Part shown: one piece after another, positions 49,100-56,339 of the stretch
How positions within the stretch are numbered: position 1 is the stretch's first letter
Layout of the letters: each line of letters opens with the position of its first letter
Origin: a virus
Virus record (IMG/VR): IMGVR_UViG_3300005338_000001
Location: 1-64,000 of that record
Direction: 5' to 3' (one strand)
DNA: 64,000 nucleotides
Made by a program: the position numbers and the translations under genes
The notes under the pieces: model-generated
The model's database searches: none
What the model was told of the DNA's origin: nothing
Seen by the model: the letters and a program-made list of their open reading frames with translations, nothing else

Positions 49100-49389
49100 A
49101 CCTCGACATCGACCCCATGCCCGACACCGCTGCCGTCCCCGTCGCCGAAGTGTCGGGCCTCGCCGAGCAGCTTTTGCGGCAGGCCCGGCTGCTGAACGAG
49201 AACGGAGACACCATTGACGCGCTGCACTTCGATCTGATGCGCGCGAAGCTGGCCATCGCTGAGCTTCTGGCGCTGATGAACGAGCGCATATTGGTGCTGT
49301 CGGATGCCGGACGTTGCGGATCTGAGGCGTTGCGGGTCGTGCGCTGCGTCACGGCGGCGAAGGATGCACTTGAGGATTCGAGACGATGA
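49096..49389 (+). CDS. Small helical hypothetical protein
   Basis: 97 residues from ATG 49096 (ATGA). Long helix from about 20 to 65 (GLAEQLLRQARLLNENGD, LMRAKLAIAELLALM) and a basic C-terminal helix. Likely coiled-coil or protein-binding. Unrecognised. Confidence 0.45.
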   Translation: MNLDIDPMPDTAAVPVAEVSGLAEQLLRQARLLNENGDTIDALHFDLMRAKLAIAELLALMNERILVLSDAGRCGSEALRVVRCVTAAKDALEDSRR

Positions 49390-50222
49390 ACACTATCCCA
49401 CAAGCCAAGGAATCAGAAGTCATTCGGCTTCTGCAAAAAGGCTACTCGCTTCGCACGGTTGCGCGACTGACTGAAGTGGACAAGAACACTGTGCATCGCG
49501 TGAAGATTGGAAAATTGCCGTTCGTTCCGAAACAGAAGCCGACTCGCCCCGATCCTGATGGCTTTTGCCAGTGTGGTTGCGGCTGCCGCACCACTCGGCT
49601 TCAGTACGACGATCCGGTTCGCGGCTTGAAGGCCGGCCAGTTCGCGCGATTCAAGCACGCGCACTACCACAACTTGAAGCGGGCGCTCGATCCGTCTTGG
49701 GGCGAACACTCGCGCCGGACTCAGCTTCAATGGGAGCGAAAGGAAGCGCTGGTTGTGGCGGTCCTAAGCTCTGGCGGGATCAAGAGCCTTGATGAAATCC
49801 GACAGGAAGTAGCGCCCGAGTTTCGCCTTGAGGGCGCTTCCAAGATGATCAACAACGCCCGCAGGCTTGGTCTGTGGGGTCCGATTCCGTCGATCCTTGT
49901 TCGCAGGCCCCGCAAGGCATTCGTACCGTATGTGAGGATGGAGATTCCCTACGAGCGAGAAACCGAGATTCCGTTGCTGGTAAATCGTCGCTCCATTCAG
50001 GCGCTTGACGCCCCGCATCCTGAGTTTGAGACTTCTTACTACGACTACCTCGCCAGCACTGCCGAGAGTCCGCTTGAGTTGCTGATGCTAAAAGAGGAAA
50101 TGGAGTCGGAGGAATACCAAGACAGACAGAGACGAATCCGCGAATGGCAGCTTTGGAACGAGCGCCAGAAGCCGTTCAATATCGGCGAACTTGTCCACAA
50201 AGCCTTCGAATCCGCATCGTGA
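49386..50222 (+). CDS. HTH protein with Cys-rich GH-motif domain
   Basis: 278 residues. An N-terminal HTH (VIRLLQKGYSLRTVARLTEV, residues about 12-31) is of the transposase type and resembles the one in the IS1-like gene. CQCGCGCRTTRL followed by GLKAGQFARFKHAHYH (60-94) is a small zinc motif often seen at the start of HNH-type phage proteins. A second HTH-like region (SLDEIRQEVAPEFRL) precedes a basic linker. Site-specific DNA binding is likely; no catalytic residues were found. Confidence 0.55.
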   Translation: MNTIPQAKESEVIRLLQKGYSLRTVARLTEVDKNTVHRVKIGKLPFVPKQKPTRPDPDGFCQCGCGCRTTRLQYDDPVRGLKAGQFARFKHAHYHNLKRALDPSWGEHSRRTQLQWERKEALVVAVLSSGGIKSLDEIRQEVAPEFRLEGASKMINNARRLGLWGPIPSILVRRPRKAFVPYVRMEIPYERETEIPLLVNRRSIQALDAPHPEFETSYYDYLASTAESPLELLMLKEEMESEEYQDRQRRIREWQLWNERQKPFNIGELVHKAFESAS

Positions 50223-50235
50223 ACATCACCACTCT

Positions 50236-50601
50236 ATGACCGCCGACCTAACCGCCAAGCTGGCCGCGATCCGCGCAGCACTGAACCGCACCATTGATCT
50301 GGACGCCAAAAGGACGCCGGGAGAGTGGCGAGCCGACGCCGACGAGGTGCTGTATGGCGACGGCTGCCTGATCGCTGATTGCATGGTCGGCCTCTACGAC
50401 GATATTGACGACCGTGCGAACGCCGCCTTCATCGCCACCGCCGCCAACACCTGCGCCACGACCGCCAAGGCGCTGTTGCGGGCGCTAGACGGGCTGGAGG
50501 CAGCGCAGGAGGACTACCAGACCGAGGAACAGTTCAAGGCTACTTTTGGGGCGCTGGTGGCGATCTGCGCGATGTGGCCGGACATGGAGGCCAAGGCGTG
50601 A
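50236..50601 (+). CDS. Hypothetical phage early protein
   Basis: 121 residues from ATG 50236. RTPGEWRADADEVLYGDG and NAAFIATAANTCATTAKALL are a pattern found in many small phage proteins of unknown role: a beta segment followed by a helical bundle. Its stop overlaps the next GTG (GTGA). Confidence 0.55.
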   Translation: MTADLTAKLAAIRAALNRTIDLDAKRTPGEWRADADEVLYGDGCLIADCMVGLYDDIDDRANAAFIATAANTCATTAKALLRALDGLEAAQEDYQTEEQFKATFGALVAICAMWPDMEAKA

Positions 50602-51182
50602 ACATTCCTTGCGTTGATATTCCAGAGGGTGTTTCTGGTAACTGGCGCGTTGAGCGCTTCACGGTCTCAGAGAAGGACGTTGCGCTGCACAACATCCGCT
50701 GCATGTTCAAGGCTGGATTTGGAAACCGAACCATGCGGGCCGGAACCTATACGCGGATTGTGCGCGGAACCCTGTGCGTCATGTCCGACACTGATGCCGA
50801 GAAGCGCGATCACTGGCAACCCGTCCATCACGCGAAAGGCAATGTGCTGATCAACGGACTCGGGATCGGCATGGTGCTAAACGCCTGCCTGATCAAACCA
50901 GAGGTCGCACACTGCACTGTGATCGAGCGAAGTCCCGACGTGATCGCGCTGGTGGCCCCGCACTGGCGGCAACGGTTCGGAGACCGGCTCACCATCATCG
51001 AAGCCGACGCTTTCGAGTACGCGCCGCCGAAGGGCATCCGGTTCGGCGCGGTTTGGCATGACGTATGGAACGACATCAATCCTGACAATCTCGACGGCAT
51101 GAAGCGCCTGCATCGTCGCTACGGTCGCCGCACCGACTGGCAAGGATCGTGGTGCCGCAGCCTGTGCGAGCTGTATCGGTAG
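50598..51182 (+). CDS. SAM-dependent methyltransferase-like protein
   Basis: 194 residues from GTG 50598 (GTGA overlap). NVLINGLGIGMVLNACL (83-99) is a Rossmann motif I, VIERSPDVIAL places the ribose-binding acid, and LTIIEADAFEY is motif III, as in spermidine-synthase-like methyltransferases. No DNA methylase PPY. The N-terminal 80 residues are beta-rich and different. Substrate unknown. It is the last gene of the rightward operon and converges with a DNA methyltransferase. Confidence 0.6.
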   Translation: MNIPCVDIPEGVSGNWRVERFTVSEKDVALHNIRCMFKAGFGNRTMRAGTYTRIVRGTLCVMSDTDAEKRDHWQPVHHAKGNVLINGLGIGMVLNACLIKPEVAHCTVIERSPDVIALVAPHWRQRFGDRLTIIEADAFEYAPPKGIRFGAVWHDVWNDINPDNLDGMKRLHRRYGRRTDWQGSWCRSLCELYR

Positions 51183-51203
51183 CAGCCGCAACAGCCGTCC
51201 CCG

Positions 51204-51908
51204 CTACAGCTTCAGTTCGGCGGTTTCCATCGGCGGCTCGGTCGGCCTAAAGAGTAGCTGTTGCGCGCACTCACGGCGCAGGCGCGTGCAGGCCGATTCG
51301 TAATGCAGCGGATCAACTTCACAACCAACAAAGTTTCTCCCGCTGCGGAGACAGGCAACTGCGGTTGTGCCAGAACCGAAGAACGGATCACAGATAACGA
51401 AGTGCAGCGGCAGCTTGCTTAGGATTTGCTCGATGATGCCGACTGGCTTCTGGTGTGGATGCGTTCTGCCGCGCGACTCCCAACTGACTTGCACCTCGCT
51501 GCGTAAAACGCCTTCGTCGCGACGCCCGATCCAAGCGTTACCGCGAATGTAGATCATCTCCCATGACGGCTTCCACGGAAACGACAAGTCACCCATACCG
51601 AACGCTGGCCCCTTGTCCCAAACCAGAACCGCCTTTGTGTCCCGAATCGGCGGCGTCTTCCAAGTGCCAAAGGCCGCGACGTTCTCGAATCCTTCTAGGG
51701 CCGCATCGCGCACACTCGTATCTGAGTCGCCCGCAATCTGCGTCCGTTGCCATGATGCGCCGTGGTTCGACGAGTGCGAGATCCCGTACGGCGGATCTGT
51801 AACAGCAACGTCCGCCCTGATGCCCGGCAGCAGCTCCAGCGCGTCGCCGCACAGCAGCGAGGCGGTGCAGCCGTTCAGGGAGAAGGTCTCGGTGCGGAGA
51901 GGCGTCAT
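51204..51908 (-). CDS. DNA adenine methyltransferase-like (beta class)
   Basis: 234 residues from ATG 51908 (ATGA overlap). Motif IV is DPPYG (38-42) and motif I is DPFFGSGTT (about 174-182), followed by FVGCEVDP: the beta-class order. The target-recognition part between the motifs is short, as in small phage enzymes. No restriction partner is adjacent. Third orphan DNA methyltransferase of the window. Confidence 0.85.
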   Translation of the reverse strand: MTPLRTETFSLNGCTASLLCGDALELLPGIRADVAVTDPPYGISHSSNHGASWQRTQIAGDSDTSVRDAALEGFENVAAFGTWKTPPIRDTKAVLVWDKGPAFGMGDLSFPWKPSWEMIYIRGNAWIGRRDEGVLRSEVQVSWESRGRTHPHQKPVGIIEQILSKLPLHFVICDPFFGSGTTAVACLRSGRNFVGCEVDPLHYESACTRLRRECAQQLLFRPTEPPMETAELKL

Positions 51909-52195
51909 GGCAGAACTTCTCGCACGGTGGTTACGACTACGATCCTGAATCCGCTCCAGCCGGGACAGTTTCCGGATGACTTCCAATCGCGATACTCCTC
52001 CATCGCCTTGTCAGCCGATGCCTTGTCCGTGAAGGCATCGATCACATCCCATCGCGAAGGTTGTTGTGATCGCTGAGCCTGGAACTCGTAGAGTATGTCT
52101 TTCATGGCCACTCCCACCCGTTCCGTTCCGCCAGCCGCACACACGGTTGTCGGGGCGCTGGCGGCCTTGCGCGTGGCTTTAGGGGAGTGTGTCAT
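51905..52195 (-). CDS. Small hypothetical protein
   Basis: 96 residues from ATG 52195 (ATGA overlap both ends). The first 30 residues are low complexity; from MKDILYEFQAQ there is a compact alpha/beta domain with WDVIDAFTDKASADKAMEEY and a basic-hydrophobic end (FRIVVVTTV). A start at 52105 is possible. Unrecognised. Confidence 0.5.
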   Translation of the reverse strand: MTHSPKATRKAASAPTTVCAAGGTERVGVAMKDILYEFQAQRSQQPSRWDVIDAFTDKASADKAMEEYRDWKSSGNCPGWSGFRIVVVTTVREVLP

Positions 52196-52350
52196 GACCT
52201 ATGCTTGTCGTAGAGTGCCATCCATCCACCAATCACGGGAATGATGTAGCGCCACTTCTTGAAGCGCTGTTGGCCGCTCTTGAGCCATGCCATCATGTCG
52301 GCAACGCCCACCACAATGCCAATGATCGCCAAGACTTGAAGCGCGCTCAT
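52192..52350 (-). CDS. 52-residue single-span membrane protein
   Basis: From ATG 52350 (ATGA). A hydrophobic N-terminal helix (VLAIIGIVVGVADMMAWL) and a second short hydrophobic stretch (YIIPVIGGWMALY) flank a basic loop. Function unknown; the frame is fixed by ATGA overlaps on both sides. Confidence 0.5.
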   Translation of the reverse strand: MSALQVLAIIGIVVGVADMMAWLKSGQQRFKKWRYIIPVIGGWMALYDKHRS

Positions 52351-52568
52351 TCTTCCTCCGTTTCTTCGACCGCGCCGCAATGCTCGTGGCATATTGAGCA
52401 AATGTCGTTGTCTGGCCATCCTGGGCACAGGAAACGGGCGTGACAGCACGAACTGACCGGCATCTCGAAGCTGGTTTCCAGTTTCGGCAACGGTGCGGCC
52501 CGTCTCGCACCTTCCAGCCAGTCGTGGCGGATCGGCTGCTCTGGATTTTCGCGGCTGTATTGACTCAT
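52347..52568 (-). CDS. Zinc-binding mini-protein
   Basis: 73 residues. Cysteines in CCHARFLC and CSICHEHC (residues about 41-64) give a two-site zinc pattern, followed by an acidic tail (AVEETEEE). It is one of several small CxxC proteins in this region. Coupled to the next gene by ATGA. Confidence 0.55.
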   Translation of the reverse strand: MSQYSRENPEQPIRHDWLEGARRAAPLPKLETSFEMPVSSCCHARFLCPGWPDNDICSICHEHCGAVEETEEE

Positions 52569-52578
52569 GGTTGGTCTC

Positions 52579-53157
52579 CTATTGTTTCACAAATTCTCCA
52601 TGCAGCCGATTTGCGGCTTCTCGGTATGCGGATGATGCCGCTTCAGGGGATTCAAAAAATCCTAGGCAATTACATTTCCCGCTTATCCATATTCTCGCGC
52701 GGAATTTCTTCTTTTGATTCTCCCATGAAACGCCCTTGAATCCGCTCGTGTTGTTGGAATTTTCACCTCGGTTGTAAGCATTCTGTTGATTTGTCGCTGT
52801 CCGCAGGTTGGACCGGCGGTTATCTAGTTTGTTGCCGTTGATATGATCGGTAAAAAATCCCTCTGGCGTATGGTTGACTTCGCGGTGCATCAGGATTGTC
52901 CTCCGTTTTCCATTAGAAGTGGCACTGTTACGACACGCATATCCCTTAACATCAAGGTACCACTTCCATTGCGTGAGAAAATCGTAGTCATCCTTATCCA
53001 CCAGCACGAATTTTCCTTTGGTGATCTGGATTCTGCGGCCTTCCTCCGAGTTTTCCATTTGCCTTGCTGGCGCGTTGCTTGGCGGCAGACTTGCTCTTTC
53101 CTCCGACTCTCCCGCCAAGTTTCCCAAGAGCAACGGCGTGTTTGTTTTTTTGTTCAT
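52579..53157 (-). CDS. Free-standing HNH-AP2 homing endonuclease
   Basis: 192 residues. An N-terminal 40-residue region of unknown role precedes an HNH nuclease: LMHREVNH (89-96), TDHINGNKLDN (103-113) and the NLRTATNQQNAYNR stretch (117-130), then an AP2 domain (SGFKGVSWENQKKKFRARI, then LGFFESPEAASSAYREAA). This two-domain build is typical of intron-encoded or free-standing phage homing endonucleases. It has its own strong promoter, so it is a separate selfish unit in the early region. No interrupted intron was found around it. Confidence 0.88.
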   Translation of the reverse strand: MNKKTNTPLLLGNLAGESEERASLPPSNAPARQMENSEEGRRIQITKGKFVLVDKDDYDFLTQWKWYLDVKGYACRNSATSNGKRRTILMHREVNHTPEGFFTDHINGNKLDNRRSNLRTATNQQNAYNRGENSNNTSGFKGVSWENQKKKFRARIWISGKCNCLGFFESPEAASSAYREAANRLHGEFVKQ

Positions 53158-53163
53158 TCATGC

Positions 53164-53192
53164 AGTAAACCAAAAGCGGTTTGGGTTGTCAA
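53164..53192 (-). promoter_or_regulatory. Leaderless-type promoter of homing endonuclease
   Basis: TTGACA (53192-53187), 17-base spacer, TTTACT (53169-53164), six bases to ATG 53157. Its -10 and spacer length equal those of the 45618 promoter. Confidence 0.6.
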
Positions 53193-53216
53193 CGGTTTTC
53201 TCTCGGTAGTATGGAC

Positions 53217-53543
53217 TCATTGCGGAAACTCCAGTTCGTATTCAAAAACAGGATACGGCGTTTCCTCTTCGGTCGTGCGCCAAATCTTGCCGCGCGTTGT
53301 CCCGCTGTTGCCGTCGAACCAGTCTTTTCCGATCCACTCTCGCTCGGCGAACTTCGGCTTGGCTCTGGTTTCGTCAAAGGGTTGCTTGGCGAAGATGTGC
53401 TCATACTCGAACTGAAGCACCTCCTGCCAGTCTGGAACTCGCGCGATGACAATGGACATCATCGTTCCGTCTTCGCTTGTCCAAAACGCCGCCCCTCTGT
53501 TGAATGCTGCGTTGAATAATTTCTGCTCGCGTGTCGTTTTCAT
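53217..53543 (-). CDS. Hypothetical protein
   Basis: 108 residues from ATG 53543. Aromatic and acidic, with an alpha/beta look: AAFNRGAAFWTSED, then EVLQFEYEHIFAKQPFDE and an acidic beta end (YPVFEYELEFP). No motif recognised. The longer frame to 53717 is Arg/Ser-rich and lies inside the next gene, so it is rejected. Confidence 0.5.
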   Translation of the reverse strand: MKTTREQKLFNAAFNRGAAFWTSEDGTMMSIVIARVPDWQEVLQFEYEHIFAKQPFDETRAKPKFAEREWIGKDWFDGNSGTTRGKIWRTTEEETPYPVFEYELEFPQ

Positions 53544-53547
53544 GAGA

Positions 53548-53835
53548 TTATTGTCGTGAATGGATGAAGTCTCTTGGCTGCTGCACGATGACCCGAACCA
53601 GCGCCAGCTTCGCGAGCGTGGCCTTGTCGTCCTGCGCCTCTCGGAGCTTCGCCAGTGTGGTGTTGGGTGAGTGCATACAGTAGTTCCGCAGATGTCCGGC
53701 GATGTCGTGGACCGCATCGGGATCTTGTGCGATGCCGGACTCCGCGATGGTGTCGAGCAGATCGGCTGCCGCGCATAGGTTGCGCAGGTAGCGGGCGTCC
53801 AGCAGGGCGGCGTTGCGACTCTCAGTTTTCGTCAT
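53548..53835 (-). CDS. Hypothetical helical protein
   Basis: 95 residues, all helical (ARYLRNLCAAADLLDTIAES), with HDIAGHLRNYCMHS in the middle. The gene overlaps the end of the preceding one by 14 bases. Unrecognised; may be a small phage protein-binding factor. Confidence 0.5.
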   Translation of the reverse strand: MTKTESRNAALLDARYLRNLCAAADLLDTIAESGIAQDPDAVHDIAGHLRNYCMHSPNTTLAKLREAQDDKATLAKLALVRVIVQQPRDFIHSRQ

Positions 53836-54061
53836 CGGTTTCGGATTCTAGGCTGGCTTCTTTGGAATACTTGTCGTCGTGATCAGCGTAGAACTCCTCA
53901 GCGGTGTAGTGCGCCTTGCAGCGGCTACAGTTGAACGCGACGGCGGGAAGTCCCATGACGAACGGTGCGCCCCAGTTCTCATACTTCGGCGCATCCTCGA
54001 TCTCAACGATCAATCCGCAGTCGGGACAGGACAGGTGCCTGCGCATCCATTTTGGTTTCAT
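53822..54061 (-). CDS. Zinc-ribbon protein
   Basis: 79 residues from ATG 54061 (ATGA overlap). SCPDCGLIVEI (about 10-20) and NCSRCKAHY (about 44-52) are a classic two-CxxC ribbon, followed by an acidic C-terminus with Asp and Glu repeats. Binding of nucleic acid or a host protein is possible. Confidence 0.6.
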   Translation of the reverse strand: MKPKWMRRHLSCPDCGLIVEIEDAPKYENWGAPFVMGLPAVAFNCSRCKAHYTAEEFYADHDDKYSKEASLESETDDEN

Positions 54062-54396
54062 CGGAATCGGTAGCTGGGCCAGATTTCTTTCCAGAACTGG
54101 CTGAACGGCGTGTGTCCGCAAGCATCGCAAAAGACTTCCCACGACTCGAAGGCGCGGCTCTTGCGACGCTGCGGGATGGCTGGCTTCGGCTGTGCGGCGC
54201 GCCACTCGCGCAGTGCTGCTCGGCCCGAAGCCGTCATGCTGAAGTATTCGTCGGGCACGAACGATTTTCGACCGGCGCTCTGCATCAGTCCCAGGGCAAT
54301 GAGTTGCTGCATCACGGGGCTGTCGCCGCAGTAGAAGCCTCCTGCTGCTCGGTTGCTGGTGTGGTCGAGGATATCGGCTTGTTGGTTGGTAATCAT
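54058..54396 (-). CDS. Hypothetical winged-helix-like protein
   Basis: 112 residues. Helices QADILDHTSNRA and MQQLIALGLM, a beta pair (SFVPDEYFSMTASGRAALRE) and a CDAC pair in a C-terminal extension resemble a small transcription-factor fold. Not recognised by name. Its stop overlaps the next ATG (ATGA). Confidence 0.5.
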   Translation of the reverse strand: MITNQQADILDHTSNRAAGGFYCGDSPVMQQLIALGLMQSAGRKSFVPDEYFSMTASGRAALREWRAAQPKPAIPQRRKSRAFESWEVFCDACGHTPFSQFWKEIWPSYRFR

Positions 54397-54399
54397 GGG

Positions 54400-54702
54400 T
54401 CAGTCTTCTTCGTCAATGATTTCGTCGCACATTCCGCCCGCAAGGACGCCATCGCAGATCGAGTGCGTGCAGCGGCAGTGCTTCGCGCACTCGGCAAGGA
54501 ACGCATGATACTCTGGCGTGTCGTGGTCGTCCTGTGGCTGCTGCTTCGCCTCCCGCTTCTCGCGTCTCCGCGCCTTGTCCCGAGCGGCCTTGCGCTGGAA
54601 CGTACAGGGGTTGCAGAACTCGCGGAACTTCGCAAAGATGACCGTGCCGCATCCGCCCTTGCACGGGTGCTGCTCCACGATGGTCTGGCCGGCGGTGTTC
54701 AT
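54400..54702 (-). CDS. Cys-rich protein with basic helix
   Basis: 100 residues. Four cysteines in CKGGCG and CNPC near the N-terminus and four more near the C-terminus (CAKHCRCTHSIC) frame a strongly basic helix (QRKAARDKARRREKREAKQQ), ending acidic. Zinc-stabilised nucleic-acid binding is likely. Coupled to its upstream neighbour by ATGA. Confidence 0.55.
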   Translation of the reverse strand: MNTAGQTIVEQHPCKGGCGTVIFAKFREFCNPCTFQRKAARDKARRREKREAKQQPQDDHDTPEYHAFLAECAKHCRCTHSICDGVLAGGMCDEIIDEED

Positions 54703-54887
54703 GGCTGTTTGTCCGATTTTCGCTTTGGCATCTCGTCATTCCCAAGACATGACTCCAGATGCGTCCAAGTCATCACGGTTCTGCCGCAATTCGGACAAGT
54801 GAACACGCGCGGAGTGTATTTGTGGCGACTGTTGCCGATGATCTGCACCGGCGTGTCAGAGGTGGTGTCGAGTGGGTATGATTTCAT
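54699..54887 (-). CDS. Small zinc-ribbon protein
   Basis: 62 residues from ATG 54887 (ATGA). FTCPNCGRTVMTWTHLESC supplies CxxC plus His-Cys, a treble-clef-like site. Basic tail. No family name. Confidence 0.55.
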   Translation of the reverse strand: MKSYPLDTTSDTPVQIIGNSRHKYTPRVFTCPNCGRTVMTWTHLESCLGNDEMPKRKSDKQP

Positions 54888-55270
54888 GACTTGAGTAGTT
54901 CCGGCATCCCTCCGCGGATCGCAGCCTCGCGGCACGCCTGATTCAGCCGCTCTGGGTGGCGCTCGTCGTAGAGCCATCCGAGCCGTCGCGCTTCGTTCGG
55001 GTTTCCGTGAATCCGATCATGCGCCTCGCGCGACACCACGATGAAGCACATGATGCGTTGACCAATCCTGCCGGCGAAGTGATGCCCGTCAGTGGCCGGC
55101 ACGGTCAGGAACGCCTCGCACATCGGATGCTCTTGCAGCCTCTTGGCCAGCGCGCGGCGGTATTTGGCCTGCCACGTGGCTTTCGCGGGGCTGACACGAC
55201 GTAACGGCGACTGGCGCAGGCGTCCAGTGCGGGCGAGCGGCGTATTGCGGCGGATGGGTGAGCGGTTCAT
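54884..55270 (-). CDS. NinG/HNH-like recombination protein
   Basis: 128 residues from ATG 55270 (ATGA). A basic N-terminus (RSPIRRNTPLARTGRLRQ) leads to CEAFL, GHHFAGRIGQR and AHDRIHGNPNEARRLGWLYD, the pattern of phage NinG-like and HNH proteins that bind recombination or repair structures. The metal-binding His residues are present. NinG works beside Holliday-junction enzymes; the RusA-like gene is elsewhere in this window. Confidence 0.6.
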   Translation of the reverse strand: MNRSPIRRNTPLARTGRLRQSPLRRVSPAKATWQAKYRRALAKRLQEHPMCEAFLTVPATDGHHFAGRIGQRIMCFIVVSREAHDRIHGNPNEARRLGWLYDERHPERLNQACREAAIRGGMPELLKS

Positions 55271-55470
55271 GGCGTGAGAGAAGCTAGCAGCGCCTCCAAT
55301 GAAGTGAATTTGTGCATGTCGTCGTGTCCAGGCCATCGCTGTGCTCTACCGCAAAAACTTCCATCCGCGCAAAGATGGAAACACGGTACGCCTTGGTGCA
55401 TCACGATCTGCATCCAGTCCATGTCCTTTGCGGCCAGCAGCAGCGATTTGAAGCGTCGTTTGGTGATCAT
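55267..55470 (-). CDS. Small hypothetical phage protein
   Basis: 67 residues, helical start (RRFKSLLLAAKDMDWMQIVM) and a C-rich middle (CFHLCADGSFCGR). The ATGA overlap with the NinG-like gene fixes its end. Unrecognised. Between it and the next gene a 21-codon frame (55474-55539) is possible but weak. Confidence 0.5.
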   Translation of the reverse strand: MITKRRFKSLLLAAKDMDWMQIVMHQGVPCFHLCADGSFCGRAQRWPGHDDMHKFTSLEALLASLTP

Positions 55471-55543
55471 AGGTTACGGCTTCGGCTTCTGTGCCGCGTC
55501 AGTCGCGAACGGCAGCGCAGGTTGTGTGGGTGTGGTCATGGTA

Positions 55544-55780
55544 TTAGCAGGTCATGCAGTAGGCCATGCGGCCAAGTTCAGTCAGTTCGTAGCCCTCAAT
55601 GTGGACTGGAAACATACCTCCAAAAGACAGTACCATTGTCCGCTTCCTGACATACCCTTCCGTCGTGAGCGCGTCTGCGATTTTGCTCTTGGTTTGGAAC
55701 AGGTGGCAGCCGCCAGACAGCGCGCCGTTAATCTCGGCAGCGTATATCTTTTCCAGCATCTTCAGTTCTTGCTTTTTCAT
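55544..55780 (-). CDS. Small winged-helix-like phage protein
   Basis: 78 residues. KIADALTTEGYVRKRTMVLS and YELTELGRMAYC form a short winged-helix pattern with a helical start (ELKMLEKIYAAEI). Possibly transcriptional. Coupled to its upstream neighbour (ATGA). Confidence 0.5.
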   Translation of the reverse strand: MKKQELKMLEKIYAAEINGALSGGCHLFQTKSKIADALTTEGYVRKRTMVLSFGGMFPVHIEGYELTELGRMAYCMTC

Positions 55781-55992
55781 AGTATCAGCAGGTTCTCCTC
55801 AGTGCCGTCCAGTGCCCGCAGCAGCACCTTGCCGCCGGCGCGACGGTGACGCACAAGGATCGCCATGAGGGCACAGGATCGGCGCGTCGCTTCCGTGATG
55901 CTGATGTCGTCCAGCAGCCGGCACAGTTCGCCGAGCTGCTTGCGGTGCTGCTTGCTGATGTCCAGCGAGAGGCGGTGGAGGCGGGGTTTCAT
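55777..55992 (-). CDS. Small RHH-like or helical regulator
   Basis: 71 residues from ATG 55992 (ATGA). MKPRLHRLSLDISKQHRKQL is basic, followed by LGELCRLLDDISITEATRRS, a strand-helix-helix pattern reminiscent of ribbon-helix-helix proteins. Function uncertain. Confidence 0.45.
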   Translation of the reverse strand: MKPRLHRLSLDISKQHRKQLGELCRLLDDISITEATRRSCALMAILVRHRRAGGKVLLRALDGTEENLLIL

Positions 55993-56336
55993 GATTCCTG
56001 AATCTCCCAAATTTCTTCCGCAATTGTTTCGACCTTTTTCATGAACTCTGCCACATAGCGATCACGCCATTGCGGCGACAGGTATGCGAACAGCATCTCT
56101 TTGTGAGCGGTCGCGATGTCGTGTATCCACGGCACTTGCGTCGGCTCCACATAGGTCGCGCCAAGTCGGATTTGCTTCAGTGCATTATCCAGCCTTTTGC
56201 TTTGTCCAATCTCGGGGCGGGCGTTGTTGTGCGGATTCGCCTCGTCCATCCAAGGCTTAAATGCCGCGTCGAGCTTGTTGCGCAGATCGGTGTCTGCCTT
56301 GGCGTGTAGTTTGGCTGTCAGGGTTTCGGTGTTCAT
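55989..56336 (-). CDS. Hypothetical helical protein
   Basis: 115 residues, mostly helical with a Pro-containing turn and an acidic C-terminus (EFMKKVETIAEEIWEIQES). No cysteine cluster or enzyme motif. ATG four bases after the helicase-loader stop. Confidence 0.5.
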   Translation of the reverse strand: MNTETLTAKLHAKADTDLRNKLDAAFKPWMDEANPHNNARPEIGQSKRLDNALKQIRLGATYVEPTQVPWIHDIATAHKEMLFAYLSPQWRDRYVAEFMKKVETIAEEIWEIQES

Positions 56337-56339
56337 TGG

